A stretch of DNA of 64,000 nt from Adiantum capillus-veneris (taxonomy: Eukaryota; Streptophyta; Polypodiopsida; Polypodiales; Pteridaceae), in the NCBI GenBank assembly GCA_014529385.2, contig CM043965.1:15932912-15996911 (forward strand), in the 5' to 3' direction. Below, piece after piece: positions 52,951 through 64,000 of the stretch. How positions within the stretch are numbered: the stretch's first letter is position 1; every line of letters begins with the position of its first letter. The notes beneath the pieces are model-generated. The model was not told where the DNA came from. It did no database searches and saw nothing but the letters and a program-made list of their open reading frames with translations. The position numbers were made by a program, and so were the translations under genes.

Positions 52951-53244
52951 TCAAGGGAATAGGATATTGTAGTATACACCCCTATCCTCGTCTTCTTCAA
53001 GAAAAATAAATTCGTCATCAGTGAGACCATACGTGACATCCATGTAATCATGTAAATTATCCTCATCATTAGATGCACATATGTTCACTAATGTCACTAG
53101 GCATGTATAGTCATCTTGGTCAAAAAGGTAAGCTTGTGTAATCAGAGAGACATTCTCTACTAAGTAGGGATCAATTGTGGTCAAAAGACATATTAGCCAT
53201 TCTAATTCCTCAAAATTTTTCTCACATGCTAGTGTATCTACCAA
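52951..53244 (-). CDS. LTR-embedded ORF of GYP-2b
   Basis: Counterpart of 38121-38423: KNFEELEWLICLLTTIDPY, DDYTCLVTLVNICASNDED, EDEDRG. 97 codons. Its start codon falls at the deletion junction, so the first residues differ. The frame is otherwise kept. Confidence 0.4.
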   Translation of the reverse strand: MVDTLACEKNFEELEWLICLLTTIDPYLVENVSLITQAYLFDQDDYTCLVTLVNICASNDEDNLHDYMDVTYGLTDDEFIFLEEDEDRGVYYNILFP

Positions 53245-53387
53245 ATCTTATTCACAGGCAAGCACTGGGTAGACTATGTGAAGTATCATAGAGATGTGTT
53301 ATAGTCCAACCAATCATCCTCTATTTCAGTTTTAAATGCATGTATAACTTCAAGGTTCGCCTCTCGTTTGCGTCTAATACATTGTTG

Positions 53388-54260
53388 TCACTGCTTAGCC
53401 TCAGCTTGAGCTTGTGTCTTTTTCAATTTTGCTTGTGCCTTGGCTGCCTTTTTTTCATGGATGGCATGTAGCTCTTCTTGGCTTAAAGGATCATAGTATC
53501 TTTTAAATTTACTCCCATTGAGGAATCCAATGGTTTCAATTTCATCAAGAGTTTCCATACGAATGGTACCTTGTGGGGTGATTTTGAACAGTCTATATGG
53601 TCCTTTTCTCGCATAGTTCAACTTTTTCTTCTCGTTACACACTCCCTACATAAGGACTTTATTCCCAACCTTGATATCTTTACTCTTTAAATGATGGTAA
53701 AACCATTTCTTTCTCTTATCTATCTTCACAAGTGCATTTTTCATAGCCAATTGTCTTTCTTCATGTAACCTCTCAAGGATATATAAACCCTCAACTAAAG
53801 GGTTACCATCCCAACCTTCTTGTGAAGCTACCCGCATACTAGGTATTACAAACTCCCATGCATGACTAGTTCTTGTCCATATACCATCTTGAATGGTGTA
53901 AAATTAATAGCCACTTTGTAATCATTACCCCCATAAGCCCATAGAGCTTATGTCAACTTCAAATCCCAATCTGTGCGATGAGCTTCCATTGTTCTGGTCA
54001 AGATAGAAATCAAAGTCTTGTTAGTGCTCTCAGCTTGGCCATTTTCTTGTGGATAATAAGGTGTAGACTTATGGTGGGCTATCATGAAGCTTTTCATGAG
54101 TTCCTTTATCACTCCATAAAATCAGTACCATTTTCACTTACAATCTCAAGGGGATAACCAAATCGTGTAATAATGTTCTCAAAGAGAAACTTAGCAGTTG
54201 ACCTTGCATCAGCCTTGCGTGTCGCCTTGGTTGCTGCCCACTTTGTCACATAGTCAGTGC
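53388..54260 (-). pseudogene. GYP-2b integrase, C-terminal part
   Basis: GWDGNPLVEGLYILERLHEE, KWFYHHLKSKDIKVGNKVLM, ARKGPYRLFKITPQGTIRME and FKRYYDPLSQEELHAIHEKK in two frames separated by a stop. The core before it (to 54260) is broken and lacks the first part. Confidence 0.85.
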
Positions 54261-54267
54261 AACATGA

Positions 54268-55041
54268 ACTCCTTTATAGTTTGTAGGTGGTGGAAAATGG
54301 AAAATGACTTTAATTTTGCTCTCTTATGGAAATTGCATTTTTGGACACTATATGCCCTAAAATGACTCCATGTTTAACCCAAAATTGTTATTTGAAAGGG
54401 TTTAATGAGATGCGATATAATCTGTACTTTTCACAAAAAAAATTGTAAACATGATAGATGCTCTTTCCAAGAAGAATAAACACAAAGGTCATGTAAGAAA
54501 GATTCACAAAACTCCCTCAAATATTCCCTAAAAGCAGTGTTTATTAATCTTTGGAAGGTAGCAAGGGCATTGGTTAAGGTCAACAGCCATAACACAAAAT
54601 GCGAACACTCCAAATTCGGTTATAAAAGCAGTTCTTTCTTGGTCCTCTAATGAAATTGTGGTTTGATTTTAATCAGAGTACCCTTCTAAAAAGCTATAGT
54701 CTTCCTTCCATGCAACTCTTTCAAGCACATGTTCCGAATATGGCAAGGGGTAATGGTCTCTCCTGGTGGCGGCATTGACCTTCTTGAGATCCATGCACAC
54801 TCTAAGTTTTCCATTCTTTTTTGGCACAACAACTATTGGAGACACCCATTCTGAGTGCTCAATAGGGAATATGAATCCACATTTTAGGGTATATGAATCC
54901 ACATTTGACAAGCTTTTCAATCTCTTCTTGAACAATCTCTGTATACTTGGGATTCATTGGGTAGGGCGGTTGTTGGACTGGTTTAGCCATGCTATTTCTT
55001 GGAATTGTGTATTGCACCACGGAAGATAGAACAGATTTCAT
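54268..55041 (-). pseudogene. GYP-2b reverse transcriptase
   Basis: KYTEIVQEEIEKLVKCGFIYP, WVSPIVVVPKKNGKLRVCMD, LKKVNAATRRDHYPLPY, EDYSFLEGYSD and FCESFLHDLCVYSSWKEH, with LHDL in place of the active-site L-D-D. A 24-bp duplication near 54870-54905 and several stops break it. It keeps the fingers segment that GYP-2a lost. Confidence 0.88.
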
Positions 55042-55768
55042 ATCATGATATGCCCAAGAAAATATATCCTGGAATTCCTAGAGAAGCTCCTTAAGTACAT
55101 ATTCCTCAGTTTCTCTCAGATCTTTGGCAATGAAAACAGGTTTGGACTCCTCACTTGGGTTTGCTCCTCACTTGGGTTGTGCTCCATATGGTTTGTTTCC
55201 ATATTTGCACCAATATTCAATTCAAATCCTTCATCCTTAGAGTCGGTTTTAACTGATGATCGAGAATCCAAATCATGTGAGCTATAGTATTTTGAGACGC
55301 TACTAGTTTTAGTGTCAATCAAGACTTCACCTTGTAGGTTCCTACAAGCTATATACATTGCTCCTATCATATTTAAAGGTATGAGCTATGGCATCTCATC
55401 CCTCTCAGGTGTTACATAGGTTGTTGCCCTCTTTACCCAAGTGTCTATAGTTGTTTCTAGGTGGACCCAATCCATGTTTTCAGACTCAGCCATTCTAGGT
55501 AGAACATCCATATAAGGGGAATCTTCTCCAACATCAATGTCCTTTTTACACATGTAACAATACTGCAATGGGGCCGAGTGAATTCTGGTGTTAGATCAAT
55601 AATCAATTATAAATCTATTTCCTAGAGGATGTTCCCGACTAGTCACGCGATCAACTTGAATGACAGAGTGTTGAAATTGTAAGTAGACATGGTTTTAGGC
55701 CAGTCATGCACCATTTTTGCTTCCCTCATGAAAGGACGTCCTAAGATCATCTCAGATGACATAGTGTG
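55042..55768 (-). pseudogene. GYP-2b linker upstream of RT
   Basis: Matches GYP-2a 42480-43705 with deletions: NIGANMETNHMEHN, YCYMCKKDIDVGEDSPYMD. Ends where LTR-5b starts. Confidence 0.7.
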
Positions 55769-56719
55769 TGTCATAAAATCTAATATCTAACCAACCCAAA
55801 TGATTTTCTCATATTAAACTGATCATTTAATGTGAAAGAATAGATGGGAACAAGGGTTAGAATATAGACATGTGTTTATGGGTCTATCTCAACACGGGGC
55901 CAATGGTGGTTAAGGGGGTCCAAATGAGATATGATATATCAAAGAGAAAGGCTAGATAATGGAGATTAAAGACCTTAGGGTTAGCTTCATTAAAGACCTC
56001 CAGAGGTTAGTGTCAAAATTCCTTTGACCTTGGGTAAGCTAGGGTTGTGCTTGAGGTGGGAACCCGGCCCAAGCTTGAGGTGCTTGTCATGCTTGCTAAC
56101 TAAGGTGCTTGATATTCTTAATAAACAAGGTGCTAAGGTTCTCCATGACTAAGGTGCTTGAGGGTAAGGTGTTCAAAAAGTAAAATCATGTCCCTACTGA
56201 TGAGGGGGCGAGCCCTCTTTTTAAAATCTAGAGAGAGAACACACACACCCTCACACAAGGCAACCTTGGTACAAAGAAAGCAAATAGAACACTTTTCAAG
56301 CTCCTCTTCATGTTTCCCTCATAGTGTGCCTAAAGCCTATTGGTTGGCCTCCCAAGGGGTACAATGATATTTTAGTTAATTTAATTAATTGTTTATGCAT
56401 TTATCAAGTCCTCTCTCAAAGGGGAAAGAGGGACACTTGTCCCAAGGCTAGCATGCTTGCTTGATATTCACTCTTCATGTGATTGGCCAGGCTTGCAGGG
56501 GTCCAATGAGCTTCCATTTTCATCTAGAACAGGGGGTCAACCAAAGAAAGAAGGGAGACTAGCTTGGGGGGTATACTCTCCCACACAAACACACACACAC
56601 TCTCATGGTGTGAAGTGCAAAGTAAAAGAGCTCCATCTCCTTCTCCAAGCTAGTAGAGAAGTTGAGAGCCTACACCAACACTCTTGGCTATGGAATGCAA
56701 ATCCAACCAAGAGCCATGC
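55769..56719 (+). repeat. LTR-5b (plus orientation), interrupted by GYP-1b
   Basis: TGTCATAAAATCTAATATC at 55769 resembles the CHR-1 LTR start. It runs through ATTAAACTGATCATTTAATG and the CA-rich tract to AACCAAGAGCCATGC, where GYP-1b begins. CATGC (56715-56719) may be the GYP-1b target duplication; the other end is outside the window. Confidence 0.8.
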
Positions 56720-57677
56720 TGTTGGACAGAGCGACTCACACACCCATGAAGTGCATGCAAACACTACCTAGATCAACATAATTTCAATCAAGGACACAAA
56801 TGACACGATAGGCACACGGAGGAAATCTCTTTAGCTTGTCAGGCTGATACCATCCTACACATACAACACTTTGGAAGGCCAACTAAACCACAATCAAGAA
56901 CCTCATTGCCCTCAACTACACCACCTAGCCACATACACACATACGGAAGGTAACTCACCTAATCATGTCAGATTCGTACGAAACTTAAGGAACACCATCC
57001 CCTCACTAGGATACACCTGTCCCTAAGCTTCTACACTCAAAACCCTCACTCTAAACCCATCTGCAAAAAATGCGTAGGATGACAAAGCAGAATTTTAAAA
57101 GTGCCCGAAATTGAAATTTATGAGTACCTATGCATAGCTTATGTCACCACGATTCTATAGACTACTAGCACGAAGAAAACAGACATCGTTTGATACACTT
57201 ACGGCCACAAATAGCTCGTAGATGCATCGGTGTGTGCGCTTCGTCTCGCGTGGAATGCTTGGCGTTGTCGCGTAGCTCTCCTCAAGCCTAGAGCAATGGT
57301 GCAGTCGGATCTCCAATGTGTTGAGTGAGCCGGGCATAGCGAGAGGATAAAGCTCACGCTCACTCTCTTTCTCTCTCACACACAGTAGACGGCAGCGCTC
57401 CAGTTTTGATTATGATTAAAATTCTCCTTTACAAAATGACCTAGGTACCTTATATACTAAGGCTACCTTAGGTTTAACTAAAAATGGCGTTGAAAGGGTC
57501 AAACGCCTTTGTATTTACAATATGGAAGTGCCATTGCACCCCGGCTTTTGAAACTAGAATAACTACTCATTACAAATGACGTTTATAGCCATAATCCGCA
57601 GCATTTCATAACTTGCAAAAGATAAGACTTTGGTACGAAACTTGAGTTATGTTGTGTTGTTGACCCAGCGGTCAACA
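56720..57677 (-). repeat. 3' LTR of GYP-1b (958 bp)
   Basis: TGTTGACC (57677) to GTCCAACA (56720). Same TATA site and 74-codon frame (57155-57379) as GYP-1a. More diverged from both GYP-1a LTRs than they are from each other only in places. Confidence 0.94.
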
Positions 57678-57690
57678 CTCCCCCCTTCCG
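57678..57690 (-). other. Polypurine tract of GYP-1b
   Basis: Element-sense CGGAAGGGGGGAG next to the LTR. Confidence 0.9.
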
Positions 57691-59391
57691 CGTTCATGTC
57701 GTCCCCGACATGACCTGATTGTCGATGGCGATGTGGTCTTTGCTATCGTTTTGGCTTCATCCGTTGCACTGCTTGTAACTTTGTCGAACCACAACAAGAA
57801 CTATGATCCATTAGAGCGGACATCTATCATCATGACCATTCATCTTTTGAGATCCTCTTATTACTTTTATGTCTGCTCTTCTTCATTGGGGACTTCTTTG
57901 TTCCTATGCAATCATGTTGTTAGTGTTGTCTGCAGCTTTGTCATTGTAGGCCATTCTTCGACTCGCCATTGAGAAGAAGTATGCTATGATCTGAAATTGG
58001 TGCTCCAATTCATTTTCCAATTGATTTGAGTAGCATTTCCTTATTTTTGATGTAGAAGGAATATGTACAAGAGGATGGTAATAGGTGTCTTTAGATTAGG
58101 GTCTAAAACCTGGATGACCAAAGGGAAAAAAACCCGGTGGGAAAAAAAATGCCTTTGGTATACGCTCTTATTGGAGTTGAGCAATTGAACGTGAAGTACA
58201 TGTTCATGAAAGGTGAGTGCTTGGGTGAAACACGGAAAGAGTGCATGATGCAAGTGCCAATTATGGGACACTCTATATGCATATGAGAAATTTGTCACCA
58301 AAAGCATGCAATGTGAAAGAAGGAGATGATGGGTGTTTCAAGGAATAAATGTAGCACATGTGACATCAAAAGATGTCTCAATAGCTTCCACCTTTCCAAG
58401 AAGGGTTGTTGATGTAGAAGTTTCTCCACTCGTATCTCACTGTGCTCAGTACGTGAGTGTCTTTTGGACCTTCTCCTTCACTTCACCAGACTTAAGTACT
58501 TAGACTTCGACTCTTTTGCTCACCTATACCAGCATGAGCGACACAACGTAAATATGCTCAACTCTTCCAGCTTGAGCAGTACCTAGAATAGCTAAGACGC
58601 TTAGACCACAGAGAATATTACTTGAAGCTTTGGGACTAACACCTCACTCATTTTGTGGCTTAACTACTCGACTCTGACTTGTATGACTTGTCGGTTTCAT
58701 GTTGACACTGCTTTGTGACAAGTTCTTCGGCTGTTGTAGTGGCTGCTGAGACATACTTCGTGAATTTTCATCGTTTTCCTGTACCTTCTTCTCTTTGTAG
58801 TGCTCAGGCCTCTCGTCAGTCTTTTCTTCATGTGGATTATGGATTTTTTTTTTCTTAATAATAAACAAAGAAAATCTTTTTAAAAAAACTTAACAAAAGA
58901 AAAATCATTCAAATAGAAATCTAAATGCTATGTACACTATACACATGTCCCTAGGGGCTCATATATGGATTTTGTCCCCATACTCCTCTGTAACACTACT
59001 ATGAGGGCATATACTCTAAATTTCATCAAAAATTATCACAATAAAACGCAAAAATTCAATGCATCTCACAAAACATTGCCCTCTAATAGTCATAATGTTA
59101 GGTCCGCATTCAGAATGCCTCCCCCCTTCCTATTTGGAGTCATCCTTTACGACAGGGTATCGCAAAGGGTATGTTTTGTGCTTGGGCAATTAAAAGTTGT
59201 GCCTATGCAGGCCTTGTAATGTAGCCGTATTATGCATACACAGTCAATGCATGGAAAAGATTTATGTTGTGCAAGATGTGGGTATAAGCAATTTTCTTAT
59301 TGGCATTTGTTGGCGAGGCTTCCTATTCTAAGCAATGTAATGGTCTTTGAAGCTTCTGTATCGTTGCTTGATTGAAGCGACAAGCTCTCTT
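57691..59391 (-). other. GYP-1b 3' non-coding region
   Basis: Aligned with GYP-1a 3894-6229 but without the helicase insert (junction near 57752: TTTGCTATCGTTTTGG). Keeps the second polypurine tract at 59119-59130 and the short ORF at 58644-58868. Confidence 0.75.
58644..58868 (-). CDS. Short hydrophilic ORF, GYP-1b copy
   Basis: Counterpart of 5480-5695. It opens at a TTG (FIIKKKKIHNPHEEK) and reads HYKEKKVQENDENSRSMSQ and QQPLQQPKNLSQSS to the same TGA. No recognised domain. Confidence 0.35.
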   Translation of the reverse strand: MFIIKKKKIHNPHEEKTDERPEHYKEKKVQENDENSRSMSQQPLQQPKNLSQSSVNMKPTSHTSQSRVVKPQNE

Positions 59392-60447
59392 CTAACTGTA
59401 CTGTAATCGTAGGAAGAATTGTAAGAATTCAAGCGGCGATGCACTGACAGCAGTTTTGTTGTTCTTCTTTGGGACCCATTTCTTTGCGATTATTGGCTGT
59501 TTTGTTGTTGACGCTCGTTTGGGAACCCATACTTGCCTGTGCTTCATTTGTGTTTGAAGATACTTCTTTGGGATCCACCTTTTTGTTGTGTGAGTCAACA
59601 GTGGTCTTTGCTTCAGCCCTTGTACGCTTGGTTGGGGACGGTATTTAGGCTTTGAAAGTTGATAATGTGGTTGTTTTGAAATCCAAATGAATTCCTGACT
59701 TTTTTGTGCTTGAATCAACTTCGTTGGAGCCCAAACCTGAGTTGTGAAAGCTTGCAAATTAGTGATATTCTTACCCGTTCGTGCACGCTTTCCTTATTTT
59801 TGTTTTGGTGTTGGATCTTGTGATTTGTCATTCGAGATCTTTGTCTTCTTGATCCATATCTGTTTTTGGCCGATCTGGCTTTTTGGTATCCAGATTTGTC
59901 GAGCTTTTTGTCTTTGACTTGTTGTCCTGTTCTTTTGAACTGTCATGGTTGTTGCTGAAGGGGTTGGTGATAGTGATGGCCTGAGTTGATGATAAGGAAT
60001 GTCGTAAGATTCATCACTATCTCTACTATCCTCAGCAAGGTTGACTTCTTGTACTTTCCCTTGACTTTTTGGCTGGTAGTGGAAAGTTACTGTCTGTTTG
60101 CTCGTGGGTGGTAGTTTCTTGGTGGACTTTTCTAGCCCATTGATTAGAGCATTGTTAGCTCGTTGCTCTGGTCGTATTCCTCCTAGCTGAGTCTTTGCAT
60201 CCTTATTAGGATCCATGGATGAGGATGCTTGTGGTGGCTGTGTCTTCACCGAGGACTTTGGAATCCACTTTTGATGTACTTTATTCGTGTAGCGATGACA
60301 TTGATTCCCGGGTCGTTGATCTTCTTGAAGCTCGAAGTGTTCTACAGAGTCATAGAACTTGTCGTCTTCTTCATCTTTTGATTCTCCACATTTCTTTGTT
60401 TTCTCCTTATTTTGAGAGCTTGTTGATGTCTGGTTCTCTTCGTTTTT
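59392..60447 (-). pseudogene. GYP-1b W-x-P-K repeat region
   Basis: KWIPK, QIWIPK, QIWIKK, QVWAPT, FIWISK, RWIPK, QVWVPK and KWVPK in the same order as GYP-1a, ending LQFFLRLQYS at TAG 59392-59394. A TAA near 59793 and one near 60450 split it. Confidence 0.82.
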
Positions 60448-61236
60448 CTAGTCTACACTCACTGCAAAATAAGGAACGACATCATAGCCATTTTCATCAC
60501 AAAACTTTGTTGTGGGAGCATCCTCCACGGCGCACACGTCCAAAGTAGCCAAGATGTGTTCCCATCCAAAAGGCTCTAACTCTTCTTCACGAAATGATTC
60601 TGGGATATAGTCCCCTATAACCCGCTCTAGGATACATTCCTCACGTTTCAAGCTACCACATTGTGAACCTCCACACATCCACAGTTATTTAGGCTTACCT
60701 AACGAAGCTGGAAGTTCTGATCCTACTATTGTGGTGGAATCAAACTCCTCAACCGGTGTTCTCGTCACATCCCTATAGCTATGGTCCCTCAAGTTTATCT
60801 TTGTTATGGTTTCCATATGTCTCAGGTATATATGGGCATAACCCCAATCTTGGACCATTTTCAATTGTCGCATGAATGGTCTTCCCAGAATGATGTCATA
60901 GTTGTTCTTCTTGCCAAAGTCAACAACAACAAAGGTGTGTTCATATTCAATGCCACAAGAAGTTACAAGTACTTTTTCTAGCAATCCTAGGGGCTTTTCC
61001 TTGTGTCCGTCTGCAATCTGCAGGGTCATTTGTGTGGATATCAAGGCAGGTTTTCCCCATTTTTTCCAAACCTCTTTGGTTGCAATGGCCACACTAGCTC
61101 CACTGTCAAGGATTTCCATGGTTTTTACACCATTGAATTCCAAAGGAAGGGTGGAGTTTCCATCTTCTCCCTCGTAATACTCGCCTACCTTGTTTAATGG
61201 CACTGGCCTAGTATTTAGTTGAGGCATTTCAAGCTC
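60448..61236 (-). pseudogene. GYP-1b protease and acidic segment
   Basis: Protease frame 60685-61293: YYEGEDGNSTLPLEFNG, EILDSGASVAIATKEVWKKW (catalytic D-S-G intact), VVVDFGKKNNYDIILGRPF. It stops at a TAA before LWMCGGSQCGS. The acidic segment (EEELEPFGWEHIL, 60448-60678) continues. A one-base loss near 61237 puts it out of frame with gag. Confidence 0.88.
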
Positions 61237-62531
61237 TTGATGCCTTCCTCGATTTGAGTCATTGGGGTTTTTACACCAAATTTCTCTAGACATTTACCCA
61301 CATTATCCCACATGTTTGGTCTTATTCTGAGCAACTCGGCTAACATTATTGTATAGGAGACTAGGGTAGATAGAATATCTACTAGCCCCTTTGAATCGAT
61401 GGCCTTGTTGGGAGACAGTCTCTGTGATGGGACTGCAACCACATCTGACTTGGTCTTGTACTCTCCCATGTAGGACGGTAGTGTTCTTAGCAAATGGGGT
61501 TGACTATCCATATATTGTACAGATCCTTTGTCGCCCCAATACGATCGCACGTCTAGATTCATTTGAGATCCAGTCTCAAATTCCTCTATTGGTGGTAGAA
61601 ACGCTCCTCGTTCATCACCAGTCCTGTCTACTCGTCTTCTTAGGTCATCGGCTTCATTGGCCTCTCTGACTTGTTTCCACAATTCGTCAAGACCATCTAT
61701 CTCTTTACAATCCTCAGCTATAGCTTGGTGAAATCCCTCAAAAGAGTTATCTGTGGTATTCAGTACTATCCTTGGTTCTAATGCTAGGTCTTTGAGGTTT
61801 GGTATGTGCTCATGACTAGAATCTGACTCTTGTAGTTCCTGGTTTGGTGGGATTACTTGTGTAGGCATGACACGGATCACATCCTCAGGTTTTGCAACTG
61901 GTGGTTCTAGTAAAGCTTGGGCTGTTTGAATCATTTTTTGGCACATTTCAAACCTTTGCGTTTCTAGTTCCACATAGGGATATGGCATCCACTTGTGTTC
62001 TTGGGTTTGGTTGTTTTTGAGCCTCACATCATAGGCTTTCAAGAGGGTATCTAATGTCTCATTAACCTTCTCTGCCAACACAGATCCTCCTGAACTAGCA
62101 CTAAATCTCGGTTTCTCATCCGTGGATGGTTCTTCTAGAGGTTTAACCATCTGTGTAAGAGAAGGTGCCTCCTTTTCCTCATGTTGTTTTATCTTCTCCT
62201 CAGCTTCGGTAAGCTTCTCAGCTAGGGATTTTTTCTCTCGTTCCCTGCGTGCTTTCATCCTAGTCTTTCTAGCTTTCCAACTATTTTGTTTGCTCTTGGT
62301 TTTCTGACTAGGTGTGTCTGTCTTTGGTCCATCATCTTTCTTTGGACTCATGTCACTTTCCGTGTTCTTTGTCTCTAGATTCTCATCAGCTTTCTTTTGA
62401 GCTTGTGCTCTCGTAAACACTTGAACTGGTACAACATTTTCATTTTCTGAGCTACTAGGTAGCTGAACAATCCCTAATACAGTTGTCATTTTCCTGATTT
62501 GGTTTGGGTTTTTTGGGCAATCGGGGATCAA
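61237..62531 (-). pseudogene. GYP-1b gag linker (uninterrupted reference copy)
   Basis: The open frame 61215-62531 starts in the zinc-finger-like region (IPDCPKNPNQ). It has a Lys/Glu coiled coil (SLAEKLTEAEEKIKQHEEKE), YDVRLKNNQTQEHKWMPYP, CKEIDGLDELWKQVREANE and EEFETGSQMNLDV, then a ~34-residue stretch deleted in GYP-1a, and LAELLRIRPNMWDNVGKCL. CHR-1a's insertion and deletion site in GYP-1a falls inside this frame. Confidence 0.85.
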
Positions 62532-64000
62532 GTGAGTGATGCCTCACTCAAGACAAGAGGCATTTACTTCAGTGATCTCCGTATGAGGACATTGTTTGAC
62601 CAAGTGGTTGTCACGACTTTTGTGACAATCTGTCTCTGGTTGAGGAGATTCTTTTAGCATTTCCCCTTGGCTATAAGCAAGCTTTGACCTAGATAAGCGG
62701 CTATTTGCAATGAATTACAATGTCCTTTCCTCCATTTCATACCTTATTTCTTTCGAATGAAACCCAGGAGATGGAGGTTGTACCGGCCTCACCACTCCAT
62801 GTGTTTCTCTCACATTTTGTTGCTTTGAAGGGTAGTACTCACTTTGGTTGCTATACCATATTGTAGCTGGTACTGGCGTTGGTTTATTTGATGCTTCCAT
62901 CATTGGCATGTATCTCATGTCTACCGGCATTCTAGCACCTGGCAGCGGAGGTTGTTGTCCTAAGACAAGCTGTGGCCTTAAAACTCCTACCGGTACTGGC
63001 GCATTCCCCGTAATGTATCTAGGTGGAATAGGTGCTTCTGGAACAGGTTGTACATACCTCTCCCTAGCATTTTCCATGCTATAATAGCACTCTTCGCCCG
63101 TATGGCTCGTCCATTTTCTCTCAATTTCACACCACTTCGGCTCTCCCGAATCATACCTTACAAGAGTAATCAACCTCTTGACCAAGTCGTCGATAAGCTT
63201 TTCTTGATCAATAGGTGCCTCACAGTTATCCACTAGATAAAGAGCTTCTTTGATCAACTCGTTTAGCGTCATCCTCCTTATCATATGCAGATCCTTCTGA
63301 AGGCCCGCATGTCTCATTCCCTGGATAAAGATCAGCATTAGTCGTGCTTGCATAGGTAATTCCGCTCTCGGACAGAGCTTAACGTATCTCTTGAGCCGTA
63401 ATGATGCTTTGCGTACTGATTCATCCTCTTTCTGTTTGAATCTTTTGATTTGCGAGACCATGTTGTGAGCAATGCCTTTTGGCGATAATTCTTCAATAAA
63501 CTCCTCAAACAGATCATCTAGGGTCTCAAAATCCCATTTTTCCACCGAGTCGAACCATGTAGCTGCATCATCTTCTAGAGTCAATCCAAATCCCGCAGAC
63601 TATGTCGCAAAATCTGAAACTTCCTCTGCTCTAATCACTCTTTTAAAAGCCGTTACGTGATCTCTCGGATCTTTATCTCTGGAGTATTTTTTGTTAACCC
63701 ATTTCTGGACTTGGGATGGTCTAACTCGTCAATTGTCTACAAGTGACTCTCCCAATCCTTCTCTCGTTATCGCTCTTCACGGGAATCCTGGTGGCTCTCT
63801 TCTTGGAATTCCTATAGGAATTCTCGTGTTAGGTGGAGGCATTTGTGGTCCTTCATTGACCAAATATCCACCTCTTTCTAGTACAGTCTGTGGATTTTTG
63901 CTTTCTACAACTCTGTATTCTTGTCCATACTTGTCGACAACTATAGATCTCCATTGACAGTCGACTCCGTATGTGTAGACATATAAGAGCTTGTAATCCG
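62532..64000 (-). pseudogene. GYP-1b gag, truncated by the window edge
   Basis: The main frame 62715-63584 encodes LEDDAATWFDSVEKWDFETL, FKQKEDESVRKASLRLKRY, MRHAGLQKDLHMIRRMTLNE, KWCEIERKWTSHTGEECYY and the Pro-rich PPRYITGNAPVPVGVL. Just upstream a TAG replaces the CAG present in GYP-1a (TQFAG there). It lacks the 92 bp found in GYP-1a near 14895-14986, joining instead at a repeated GGCA. Gag start is outside the window. Confidence 0.85.

Larger units (their letters stand above)
51970..55768 (-). mobile_element. GYP-2b: deleted copy of the GYP-2 family
   Basis: LTR part to about 53240, then a join (relative to GYP-2a 38415-39675) that removes the polypurine tract and most of the W-x-P-K ORF. 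Integrase C-terminal half (53388-54260) follows, then a second deletion at about 54262 that removes RNase H and the integrase N-terminus, then RT and linker up to the start of the protease region. LTR-5b begins at 55769. Confidence 0.85.
56720..64000 (-). mobile_element. GYP-1b: second copy of the gag-protease element, 3' part
   Basis: 3' LTR, polypurine tract, 3' non-coding part, W-x-P-K region, protease and gag, continuing past the window edge. It has no nested elements in this part, so it gives the empty-site reference for the helicase insert, for CHR-1a and for the 101-bp deletion in GYP-1a. RT and integrase are absent. Confidence 0.93.

Noticed and set aside
1-64000. tRNA, rRNA or organelle-derived DNA
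   Set aside because: Only primer-site complements of tRNAs were found; no cloverleaf, rRNA or organelle gene was recognised.

Overview
The window is nuclear DNA of a land plant and consists almost entirely of nested, mostly dead retrotransposons. I find no intact host gene, rRNA, tRNA or CRISPR array. The evidence for a plant is chromodomain-bearing Ty3 pol, Ty1/copia pol with initiator-Met-tRNA primer sites, Tat/Athila-like Ty3 RT wording, a plant-type DEAD-box helicase fragment and heavy CpG/CHG-type C-to-T decay. The retroelement load suggests a large genome (fern, lycophyte or gymnosperm are plausible), but the sequence does not decide the lineage. Names below are local labels.

Layout. 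1-1110: 3' remnant of a LINE (+). 1111-2915: anonymous DNA with small duplications. 2921-24613: GYP-1a, a minus-strand Ty3-like element with 959-bp LTRs and TSD TGCAT. It carries gag, protease and a W-x-P-K repeat region but no RT or integrase. Two chromovirus copies sit inside it: CHR-1a (8475-13725, 3' half deleted) and CHR-1b (15933-21288, TSD ATTCC, gag deleted). 24954-25690: LTR-3a. 27039-36483: COP-1, a plus-strand internally deleted copia element (TSD AGGGC), with COP-2 (27397-32944, minus, TSD AAGCT, nearly complete copia) inside it. 36489-37150: anonymous DNA with two tandem small ORFs. About 37150-46500: GYP-2a, a decayed autonomous Tat/Athila-like element (minus). About 46500-49859: LTR-5a, interrupted by solo LTR-8 (46913-48949, TSD CTTGG). 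49943-50938: a plus-strand primer site and gag start. 51006-51695: LTR-3b. About 51970-55768: GYP-2b. 55769-56719: LTR-5b (plus). 56720-64000: GYP-1b, running off the window.

How the parts relate. GYP-1 and GYP-2 share a polypurine tract, TGTT LTR starts, a related protease and W-[IV]-P-K repeats. GYP-1 has no polymerase genes, so GYP-2-like elements are the obvious candidate source of RT and integrase in trans. The most unusual features are in GYP-1: (1) six near-perfect 24-bp palindromes in the leader, three of the steps between them being exactly 125 bp; (2) an intronless DEAD-box RNA helicase fragment captured just upstream of the 3' LTR in GYP-1a and absent from GYP-1b, bounded by rearranged element sequence that suggests template switching; (3) a second, internal copy of the polypurine tract.

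Order of events from nesting and LTR divergence by eye: GYP-1a LTRs differ at about 40 of 959 positions, COP-1 LTRs at about 10 of 190, COP-2 LTRs by roughly 2-3 percent outside a minisatellite. Nested elements are therefore younger than their hosts, as expected.
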